DNA of 64,000 nt from Hepsetus odoe (lineage: Eukaryota; Chordata; Actinopteri; Characiformes; Hepsetidae): the NCBI GenBank assembly GCA_017165825.1, contig CM029370.1:27910146-27974145 (forward strand). Reading direction: 5' to 3'. The position numbers and the translations under genes were made by a program. Below, piece after piece: positions 33,980 through 46,000 of this stretch; positions within the stretch are counted from its first letter, which is position 1, and every line of letters begins with the position of its first letter. The notes below the pieces were generated by a model. It ran no database searches. It was not told the origin of the DNA and saw nothing but the letters and a program-made list of their open reading frames with translations.

Positions 33980-36900
33980 ACACACACCTACAGCCAATTT
34001 ACCTTCTCCAGTCCACCTGATGTGCAAGTCTGTGGACGGTGGGAGGAAACCCAACCAGGCACAGTGAGAACTCCACTCAGAAAAGATTCGGACCGTCCCG
34101 CCTGGGAATCGAACCCAGGACCTTCTCACAGTGAGGCAAGAGATCTGAAGACCTGCTTTCCTCTCCATTGATGGGGTCTTATTATTATTTTTATTTTTCT
34201 GAGTAGATATTAACATTAACAGCCTGGTTTCAGATTATAAAGCTTCCAGAATGACACAAATTCACGTATTTTTTCTGGACATGCTGCCATGCTGCCATCT
34301 GGTGTGTGTTTCAGGCTCAGTATGAGGACGGATACAAAAGCCTTCAGCTTTACTCAGAAAACTCATCGCCCAGCAAATCCTACATCCAGCTCAGAAAAAC
34401 CAGCCCCTCTCAGGTGTGTCTCCTCCTCATGTGTGTCCTGGGACTGAATGTCTTTTGGAGATTTGAGACTAATTTATTTTGCTCTTACAGATCGGGCAGC
34501 CTCTCAGTATGACTGTGGAAAGTAATTTCCCCTTAACTCGCTTCCATTACACGGTGAGTCCGTTAATCGGAGGATGTTCAGATGTTCGGCTGCTTTAGTG
34601 TCTGCTTCTTTTTTTGCAGGCATGTGTGTAAAGCGATGATTCGATATGATGTTACATGGAAAAAAAGTCATGTCTACAGTTCTTGCTGCAGATAGAAACC
34701 TGAAAAAAGATGGCAGTCACTCTCAGACCAGTCGTTTTTGTAACAAGGTCCCACTGAGTTTCATTATGAACAGACCGATAGACATGATTCCATAATTATT
34801 TGGGATCAAAATAATTTCATACGTCTTGCTTTTCAACATTGTGTGTGTGTTTGTGTGTGTTTGTAGGTCATTTCTCAGGGTAAGATGGTGGATGCTGGGA
34901 CCGTGAGTTCCTCTGCCTTTACTCTGTCCCCGGATCTGTCCTGGGCTCCTCTAGCCACTGTCCTTGTGTACTGCGTCCACCCTGAGGGCGAGGTCATCAA
35001 TGATGCCGTGGACATTTCCTTCATGCACGTCCTGAGAAACAATGTAAATTTGATTCAAGTTGCAACGAAAACCCACTTAACACTTTTGTTGCTCACTAGC
35101 ATTATTTTCAGCAACTTGCACCCAGTACTTTGTGCCTCTCTTTGCCAAAACAACAGTAAATGCATGATGAGGTTGGAGAACATAGGGGAAGCTCAGCCCA
35201 AAGTTTTCAAAAAGCTCAAGAAAAGGACCAGGACAGCCATCTCAAAATCGTGATTCTAGCTGTATGTCTTTGGATAAACGTCTTGCTAGAATCTTTGTGT
35301 CCCAATTGTAGCTTTTTCTCCTGGTACGTCAAGAACTTCATGATGACCTCCAGGAATTTTAGGAAAAGCATCCTTCATCTTATGTGAGAGCTAAGAGAAG
35401 GTTCCTAGTGGATAGGGAGTTGGCCCTGGGATCGAATCCCAGACCAGTAGGTTGCCTTGAAGTACCCTTGAGCATGGTACCGTCCCCATCACTGCTCCCT
35501 GGGTGCTTTAAATTGCTGCCCCCTGCTGCACTGAGTGTGTATGTTAAATACAGAGGCTGCATTTCATTGTGGTTCACTGTGTGCTGTGTTTCATAATGGC
35601 AATTAGTCACTTTCACTTTCACGGCTTTAGGTAAAACGTACCTTCGGGGATGTTGTCGCTGGGGCATCACTGAGGTCCAAGCTTGTGTCCCTTTGCGTTT
35701 TTTATAGACAGAAGTAACTAAATTCTGCTTGGCGTAGTGCACTGATGATAATCTTCCAAAAATGAGGGCATATTTTCAATGTGAGGGATGTGCTAGAGGA
35801 ACTAGTCTGGTATGGAGCTCAGTTCTCTGGCATAAGAACTGTGGAGCTTGAATAGATCTGGGTTTTGTGAATCTACACTTCTGGTCAACTCAACCTAATT
35901 CCCATGACCTCCTTTCAGGCCGCCTGAAAGCACAAATGACTTGCTGCTTCTTCCTGTTTTGGTCTGGGTTTGTCACCGGTGTGTGCCGATCCAGAAACAG
36001 TAGATGCTTGGGAAAAACTTTTTTGGCACGCTGAGACGGGTCCACCTCCCAAATTACGCCTAGCCATCAACTGCCTTTTGATGTGGTCGGAAGAAGTGTA
36101 AGTGCCGAGAAGTGTTGGGCTTACGCTGTACATAGCATGTAGCAAGTGAAAATGAAAGTGACTACTTGCCATTGTGAACACAGTGAACCCCAGCCAAATG
36201 CAGTTTCTTCCGTGCAGCTCTTTAAAGCACCCAGAGAGCAGTGATGGGGATGGTACCTTGCTCAAGGGTACCTCAGGCCAACCTAGTTGCCTGGGATTAG
36301 AACCCAAGACCGATCCTGGGACTTAGTCCCTAACCACTAGGCCACCGCCACCCAGATTCTTGACCATTATGAGTTTTTATCTCACGTGCGCTCAATCTGG
36401 GCCACTTTGATGTTTTCTGGCAAACTCCAGACATGCGTTGATGTGTTTTTCTTTCTTTTTCAAACTCTCCCTCACAGACACCATCAACCAGCGCTCCTTC
36501 ACTCCCCTCTCTGCCATGTCCAGCGGCGTATGAGTGATATAATGCAGCTTTCATTTCCTCACAGCTAATCCAGCAGTGTTCAAATATTCCAACACTACGA
36601 TATCAATCTGGAGCCTTGCTATACTCTTGCACATGTCTTCAAGTTAATCGATTTCCTTCTTTATTTCAACAGCTTCCGATTCACACTTTGACCAATGGGA
36701 TTTGTAGGTTTTTTTTATCATGATAATAATATTTGATGATTGACAGATATAAGGCAATCGAATTACATCCTCTTTATAGCAGTTTATTTTATCTCTGTAA
36801 TCTTCCACGGCATGGGGGCTGAATATTTATGCAAACCAAATGGCTATAAAAATTGAAATCTTTCTAAAATAGAATAAAATACCTCATCTAAATCACCTGT

Positions 36901-39493
36901 AGGCTATAAAAGTGACATTTTCGATAGAGGCATAAAAAGAATAGCTATGTAGCTCCTGAAAGGCGGCTCTGAATGTTCCGCGGTTCTGTCGTCAGTAGAA
37001 AAGTAACAGAAGGAAAGGTTCATGCTTTTTGAAATGTTGCCAAATGTGAACTTTCTGACTTTTAATAACGTATAATGTCTTAATGGCAGGTGTCTCTGAG
37101 CTGGGGGACAGAGAGGACAGAACCAGCAGAGACAGTTTCCCTGACCGTCTCTGTGGCTGAGCCCGGGTCACTGGTGGGAGTGCTGGTGGTGGACAAAGGG
37201 AGCCTGAACTTAGACCGGACCAACGACATCACCAAGAGCAAGGTACAGAAACGGGCCAAGAGAATCACTGAAAAACCACTCGTGATACACGATCCGGATT
37301 CTGAGCATCTGTCGAGCCAATAGATGGACGTGTTAACCTCTTAGTCATTGTCTCAACACATTGTTGCCAATCTTCTGATGCAACGATTCAATCAGTTAAG
37401 CTCAGTCTATAAAGAGTCTGCGTTCACGTCTGAACTTTGCTCCGGGTTCCCACGTTATCTTAGCGCTGCTGGACAATGACTTGTGTCGGTGCATCAGTGT
37501 AACCCGATGCCCAGCACACACCCACGGATCGGGTTTTATTGCTGAATGAGATGAGCCAGAAGAAAAACCTGGCCAGCAGGTTTTCTGCAGCTACGAGGTA
37601 CATGGACCATCAAAAGTTTAGGGACATCCCATTTTTTTAACAATTTTAGATGATGTTGGAGAACGTTTCCGTTTTCAGTTTGCAGTGAATGAGCAGATTT
37701 TAAAGTGATCCCAGCCCACATAACCTTTCCGATCTTCTGTGTGTTAAATGTGTTAAATTTGGGCCAAAGGAGATTCAAAATGGGCTTTTACATTTTTCTA
37801 CTTCAGCGATAAAATGCCATTTTAGAAAAGAAAAACAAAAAAAAACATGTAAATATGTTTTTGTGTGAGTTAAACATTTAAAATTAAGAAATGTTATTTT
37901 TAAGTGAATTACTTTCAAAGCGATATTTCTTGGGTGAAAATTTCAAAATATGTGAATGTTTTTTTTAATATTGATTTATTAAATATATAATGCATTTTAA
38001 AATATGAATTATATGCCATTGTAAAGGGTGTTGTTTGACACGAAGGAAGCTGTAGCTGTCGGTTTTCCCCGTTGAAAGGTGGGAATTGTTCCCCAGAAAG
38101 TTTTCACTCCTCCCTGTTTCACTCCTCGTTGCTCGTTAGCAGCTCAACACAGAAACAAGGTGTTTTAATTGGTTTTATTGGTTAAAACCAAGGAATTATT
38201 CAGTTATTATTCAATTCAACTAGGCAGTGGTGGCCTAGTGGTTAGGGCGTTGCCCCAACATCAGAAGATTGTGGGTATCATTCCCCACCAGTAGGTTGCT
38301 CTGAGGTTCCCTTGAGCAAGGTACTGTCCCCATCACTGCTCTCCGGGCGCTTTCAATAGCTGCCCACTGCTGCACGGTGTTTGTGTGCATGGGTTAAATG
38401 CAGAGGTCCAATTTCGTTGTGGTTCACGTGTGCTGTGCTGTGACCTCGCAATGACAAGTGTTGTTACTTTCACTTTTTCACTTAATTATTCCATATAAAC
38501 CGGTCAATTATTATTCTGCCAGTAAAATGCCATTTGGGAGGTCTGCAGATAGAAGCTTGGAAGGTTTGGAAGGATGTGTCCTCTTATTTTAGGCAACCAA
38601 AGGATTTGCATGTTTTATGTTAGCACAACTGTATAAGTTCCTTTTTTCTTATTTCACAGAAAAGTTCGTTGAAAAGAGTAAAAATAAATGAGTAAAAGTT
38701 ATTCCTTTCCAATGATCCATTATCTGAGCTGCAAATTCTAAATAGGGTGGTGGGAAATTTTTATTTTAAAAATTTGGTGAGCTGTCCCCAACTTTTCATG
38801 GGCAATATATCCTGAGTTTATAGTAGGTTAGGGGACATTTATTGGGCATTTTTTAATTTCTTTAACAATATACACTTTTTAACCAATCAGTTTAGTCCAC
38901 TATATAAACCATTCTATTGTTTCTTTTGCAGGTGGTAGAGGAACTGACTAAGTTCAGTGCAGATGTTTCTCAGCCTTTGCTGGACAGTATGAGCACGAGG
39001 GACCCATACTCAGTGTTCATGGTATCATGAAAAGACGTGATCTGATCTCACCTTTCTGGCCCAATTATTCTTTCTTCTACACGAAATAAAAATAAAGTAC
39101 TGGGAGTCGACCAGGTTCTAAACCTTTTTCTTTTTGGTTCTAGGCGAGTGGTGTGATCGTCCTAACAGATGCCAGACTGAACCCCAACAACAAATTCCTG
39201 GGACCTGAATTCCGTACGTTTAATAACCGAGTCAAACGGGGGAATACAGATGCTCCAAACTGTAAACTTAATGTACGATGACAAACTTATTAGAGCAAGA
39301 GTTTTGGACGGAGAAGTTCTGAACCTGTGAATCTTGAACGGCCAATTTGACCTAAACATAAACTTAAGAAGAAAAAATACAGTTCTCACTGCTAATGCCC
39401 CAAACTGTGAAGAGGTTTATCAATCAAATTAGAATCATTTCATACATGTAACTGCAAGAAAACTGAGATGGATGGATGGATGGATGGATGGAT

Positions 39494-39543
<50 letters not shown>

Positions 39544-39678
39544 AAGACAGATAGATGCATAGATGGATGTATGGATGATAGACAGACAGATAGATAGATA
39601 GATAGATAGATAAAGAGATGCATCAATGCATGAATGATAGATAGATAGATAGATAAAGGGATGCATCGATGCATGAAT

Positions 39679-39713
<35 letters not shown>

Positions 39714-39875
39714 GGATGTATGGATGATAGACAGATGATAGATAGAAAGATAGATGGATGGATGGATGGATTGACGCATGAATGAGATAGATGGATGTAT
39801 GGATGATAGACAGATGATAGATAGAAAGATGGATGGATGCATTGATGCATGAATGAGATAGATGGATGGATGGAT

Positions 39876-39934
<59 letters not shown>

Positions 39935-39965
39935 GGATGCATCAATACATCAATGATAGACAGAC

Positions 39966-40001
<36 letters not shown>

Positions 40002-43000
40002 GGATGGATGCATGGATTATTACATTTTTCTAGAATAAAAGTCCTCACAGCTTGTTTCTCACTAACCCTCATGTTCCCACAGCAGGGGTGGGAGACCCGA
40101 TGATGGATGTGCAACCGCAGGAACCACAACAGCGCAAGAATTTCCCCGAGACATGGCTGTGGCAGGACATCAGCATGAAGTATAGAACCTTCACCTTTCT
40201 GGGGCTTTTTGTTTTGAGCCATTAGGTGTCATTTCCATGAGGGTTCCTGGGTGGCGCTGCACACTGTTTATACATCAGATTTCTACCCCTGAAGTCCTGT
40301 TAAATATCCTCTGCTGTGACATAAAACCAGAAGAGTTGATTATTATTTTGCATGAGAAGATATTTTGCAGCGCAGGGAATTTTAAACTAAGCTTTAAACT
40401 AAATCATGGATGGTCCTTTTGTCTTTATGCGAGAGACCGGGGTCAACACTGTTCACATGCGTGTGCTCTTTGTTTCACAGTCAGTCTACCACAATCACTC
40501 TCTCACTTACTGTGCCGGACAGCATGACCTCTTGGGTGGCCACTGCTTTCGTAATTTCTAAAAACCTGGGCTTAGGAGTCGGCGCTCCTGCGGAGGTACC
40601 GTGCTGCTTATTGACTAAAGAAACGAAGATAAAAATGATCAATATTTAATCCGGGGCAGCGGTGGCCTAGTGGTTAGGGAGTTGCTCCAGCATCGGAAGA
40701 TTGTGGGTTCGTTTCCCTCACCACTAGGTTGCCCTGAGGAACCCTTGAGCAAGGTACCGTCCCCGTCACTGCTCCCCGGGCGCTTTCAATAGCTGCCCAC
40801 TGCTGCATGGGTTAAATGCAGAGGTCCAGTTTCGTTGTGGTTCACGTGTGCTGTGCTGTGACCTCGCAATGACAAGGGTTCTCACTTTCAGTGGTTAGAG
40901 ATGTTTTTTTTTTAAATGTATCTCCCAAAGTAATACTTAAATACAGCAACAAAGTACAAGAACTAAAGTACTTTCCCTCCATCTGGCATCTCTTTCAGCT
41001 CAAAGTGTACAAAGACTTCTTCCTGTCTCTCAGTCTGCCTGCTTACATCATCCGGGGGGAGCTGCTGGTGCTGGAGGTCAGCCTCTTCAACTACATGGAC
41101 ATGGACCTGGAGGTGGGCCTGTCTTCCAGGAGCCTTTAGTGCATCATGTTATATTGATTACGAAAGTAATGAATATCAACAAATTTGTTATTTGACTTTT
41201 TCCCAGCATTCCTTTAAGTATAATGCACGAAATGTAATTCTATTCTAACTTTAAGCTTTTTCTAGTAAAATAATATATAATATTTTTAAATTTCACTTCT
41301 TCTTTCATCTGTCTCCATTTCTTCCTGTCCATCTTCCTCCTTCAAACCGACCATCTGCATGTCCTCTCTCACCACCTCCTCTTTGGTCTTCCTCTTCTCC
41401 TCTTTCCCGGCAGCTCCATCTTCAACATCCTCCACCAAATATACTCCTCGTCTCTCCTCTGGACACGTCCAAACCAACGCAACCTTGCTTCTCTAACTTC
41501 CATGTCCAACCTGATCTGTCCCTCTAAAATATTCATTTCTAATCCTGTCCGTCCTCTTCACACCCAACAAACATCTCAGCATCTTTAACTCTGACACCTC
41601 CAGCTCCGCCTCCTGTCTTTTCATCAGCACCACAGTCTTCATACTGTATAACATAGCTGGTCTCACTACTGTCCTGTGATTTTTACTCTCGCTGGTCCCC
41701 GTCTGTCACAAATCACTCCAGCCACTCTTCTCCATCCGTTCCAACCTGCCTGCACTCTCTTCTTCACCTCTCTTCCACACTCGCCGTTACTCTAATTTTA
41801 TATTCACATCTACTTAAACTGTAACAATAATATCCACTGTGTCCTTTTACTTTTTTGGACTTTAAACTGACGACACTCATGCCCTGTGATAGGCTGGCAA
41901 CCTGTCCAGGGTGTGTCCCCGTCCTTCGCCCTGTGTGGGCTAGGATGGACCCCCCCCAAACCCTAATTAGGACAAGTGGCCCAGAAAATGACTGACTGAC
42001 ACTCATGCCTTGGTAGGAATTTTGCTCAGTGCATCACTGAAGCTAATATAAAGTAGAAAACAGGTGGGATATGAGACGCTGATGTTTCGTCTCGCTCGTC
42101 TATGAGACTGGACAAAGGTGGACGCGAGCCAACTGTTTTTCTCTACAGTTTATCGTTTCTGAAACGCAACCCGGCACACGCACATGTTTATCATGGTTAT
42201 ATAAGTGCGCCTCGCTCAATATGGAGTTCATTTCTGTCACGAGAAACCGCAAGCACAGGCAGTAAAGCTTCTTTTTGATGTGTTAATGTGACGCTGCTAC
42301 TTTAACTGGCAGAAAACACGGATGGTTTCTAACTCCAAAGCCCTGTTTTAGAACGCACTGCAAAATGTTGCATAACCTTTTGGAACAATTTTGGATATAA
42401 TGAAGTTAAAACAAAGAAATAACATCATTTTGATGGACATTTCATTCTCCAACAGTTGGGAATTTCTCATATTGCATACACATTTCTTGCGTTTTTTGTA
42501 CCCGACAATTGAAATCAATCTCAAAGCATATCTCAGTATCTCCCTCAGTTCTTTGGGTTTCTCTTCCAGGTGATGGTGATGGTCCAGGAGAGCAGTATGT
42601 TTGAGTTGGTGTCCTCTAATGGTGAGGAATCTTCTCTGGACAGGGTGCGCCGAGTGCTCGTATGGAGTCAAAATAGCACAACGGTTCTGTTTCCTATTAG
42701 AGCCACAGAGTTGGGACAAATCCCCATCTCCGTCGTGTCCACCTCCTTCTACGCCTTCGATTCTGTCCACCAGACTGTCCTGGTTAAGGTAACATGCTTA
42801 ACAGGAATAATCATCTGTTTTACTGTATCTTAATAGAACACAGGCTTCACTTGTTCAATTATAATCAGGACCTTCATCTGTAGCTTCTCTAAAAGTCTCT
42901 AAATACAAAAAAAACATCCTCTTGGGCTTCCCGTGCCTGGTTTCCTCTGAGCACATTAGACAGACACACCCTAGACTGAAGATGTAAGTGAAAGTGAAAG

Positions 43001-46000
43001 TGATTGCCATCGTGACGACGCAGCACAGCACACCGTGAACCGCAATCAAATGCTTCTCTGCGTTTAACCCATCCCATAGATAGTGTAGCAGTAGGCTGCC
43101 ATATCCAGCACCAAGGGAGCAGTGATGGGGTAGGTACCTTGCTCAAGGGTATCTTAGGGCAACCTGTTGGTCAAGGACTCAGTCCCATGATCCTCCAATT
43201 AAGGCGCCACATTGAAAAATAGAAAAATAGAAAAAAAAAACTAGATGAAAAATAGAAAAATGTTGACCTTCTACCTCCACTCATCACCCATCCACTCACA
43301 GATGCAGTGGAGGTCTAGTGTTTAGGATGGCAAGGTCATGGGTTTGAATCCCGGACCAGGAGGTTGTCTTGAGGTACCCTTGAGCAAGGTACCGCCCCCA
43401 TCACTGCTCCCCGAGTGCTGGATACGGCCGCCCCTTGCTGCAGGATGTGAGTGGGTGAAAAGTCACAGGCTTGAGGTAGTTATAACTAGCAAGAGACTCA
43501 AACAAATATTAAGTTTAATTCACTTTAAAAACTTTTTTGTTTCAATACATTTTCTTGAAAAACTGGGCGGTCAGATACACAAGGCGTCATGTTCTGTCTT
43601 TTTTACGTAAAGATACAAATGGCAGAAAATAAAGCTGAACATTTCATCTCTTCTTATATTCAGTGCACAGCAAAAACCAATGAACTGGCTTTGCAGCTCC
43701 AATAATTTGGGAAATCAGCTTATTGTGGATCAGCTGTTTCATATGAAAGTGAGTTTCGGTCAGTCTCAGACGCAGGAACTTCTGATCAGACATGATTTGG
43801 GTGATGGAGCATTTTTAGCAGAGCTGTGACAATGAGATGGTTTCCCAGTGTGAAGTTGATGGTGTCCATCACCTCCAAAATAAAGTCAAATATTAAGATC
43901 ATATCTATGGTCATAAACTGACCACTGATAAAGGGCTAGAGTGTGACACCAGTAATGCATCAACAGATAAACTTGCAGACTGTACTCCAGCAGTGACCTG
44001 ATAGTCCATGTGTGCTCTGGTTGCTCCTCAGCCAGAGGGAATAGAGCAATCATTCACGAAGACACTGTTCCTGGAGTTTCCCCTGGACAAGAGGATCCTG
44101 CTCAGAGAGATGGAGTTCATCTTCCCTGCAGACGTGGTGCCGGGCAGTCAGAGGGCTCTAGTGACTGCTGTGGGTATGTTAACTTTATTGACTGTTTAAA
44201 AGTTACAGTGGTTCCGATAACGCTGGCAGCGGTGGCCTAGTGGTTAGGGAGTTGCCCTGCATCGGAAGATTGTGGGTTCGATTCCCTCACAAGTAGGTTG
44301 CCCTGAGGTACCCCTGAGCAAGGTACCGTCCCCCGTCACTGCTCCCCAGGCGCTTTCAATAGCTGCCCACTGCTGCACGGTGTTTGCATGGGTTAAAAGC
44401 AGAGGTCCAATTTCGTTGTGGTTCATGGTGTGCAGTGCTGTGACCTCGCAATGACAAGCGTTGTCACTTTCACTTTCACTTAAAAATGTCCGGTTGTATG
44501 GCTAACAATGGCAGGCTGACAGTGGTGTGACTGACACTGGGAAGTTTATAGTGGTTTGACTGACACTGGGAGGTTTATAGTGGTTTGACTGACACTGGGA
44601 GGTTTATAGTGGTTTGACTGACACTGGGAGGTTTATAGTGGTGTGACTGACACTGGGAGGTTTATAGTGGTTTGACTGACACTGGGAGGTTTACAGTGGT
44701 TTGACTGACACTGGGAGGTTTATAGTGGTGTGACTGACACTTCAGAGGACTGCAGTGGCTTGACTGACACTGGGAGGTTTATAGTGGTCTGACTGAATTG
44801 GGAGGTTTATAGTGGTTTAATTGGACACTGGGAGGTTTATAGTGGTCTGACTGACACTGGGAGTGTTTATAGTGGTGTGGATCAGACACCGGTAGACAGT
44901 AGCGGTGACTGACACTGGGAGGTTTATGGTGCGGTGTGGACTGGACACTGGGAGGCTTATAGTGGTGTGACTGACACTGGAGGTTTATAGTGGTCTGACT
45001 GACACTGGGACAGAGTAGTGGTGGACTGGATATCGGGAGGCTTATAGTGTTGTGACTGACACTGGAGGTTTAGTGGTGCACTGACACTGGTAGGACTGTA
45101 GTGGTCTGACTGACACTGGGAGGTTTATAGTGGTGTGACTGGACACCGGGAGGTTTAGGTGGTGTGACTGACACTGAGGCGATGTAGTGGTGTGACTGAC
45201 ACTGGGAGGTTTATAGGTGGCTTGACTGACACTGAGGTTTATAGCAGTGACTGACACTGGGCAGTTTATAGTGGTGTGACTGACACTGGGAGGACTGTAG
45301 TGGTGTGACTGACACTGGTAGGTTTATAGTGGTTTGACTGACACTGGTAGGTTTATAGGTGTGACTGACACTGGTAGGATCGCAGTGGTGGACTGACACT
45401 GGGAGGTTTATAGTAGACTGGACACTGGTAGGACAGTAGTGGTCTGGACTGACACTGGAGGTTTGTGTGTGGACTGACACTGGGAGGTTTATAGTGGTGT
45501 GACTGACACTGGGAGGTTTATAGTGGTGTGACTGACACTGGGAGGTTTATAGTGTTGTGACTGACACTGGGAGGTTTATAGTGGTCTGACTGACACTGGG
45601 AGGTTTATAGTGGTCTGACTGACACTGGGAGGTTTATAGTGGTGTGACTGACACTGGTAGGACTGTAGTGGTGTGACTGACACTGGTAGGACTGTAGGTG
45701 ACTGACACTGGAGTTTCGAGAAGTGACTGGGACACTGGAGGTTTATAGTGGTCTGACTGGACACTGGGAGGTTTATAGGTTTGACTATACCGGGAGGTTT
45801 ATAGTGGTCTGTCTGACACTGGGAGGTTTAGGTGGTGTGACTGACACTGATAGGACAGAAGTGGTGGACTGGACACTGGGAGGTTTATAGTGTGACTGAC
45901 ACTGGGAGGTTTATGGTGTCTGACTGATACTGGGAGGTTTATAGTGGTGTGACTGACACTGGAGGTTTATAGGTTTGACTGGACACTGTAGGGACTGTGT

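Larger units (their letters stand above)
35044..37089 (+). other. cd109 intron with repeats
   Basis: Two family A SINEs (35,400 plus, 36,146 minus) and transposon-like text at 35,060-35,390 and 35,640-36,120 that could not be classified. Its open frames do not resemble alpha-2-macroglobulin sequence. Confidence 0.5.

Noticed and set aside
39424..40222. Minus-strand frames of repeating Ser-Ile-Tyr-Leu
   Set aside because: Translation of a GATA tetranucleotide tract, with no start context or homology.
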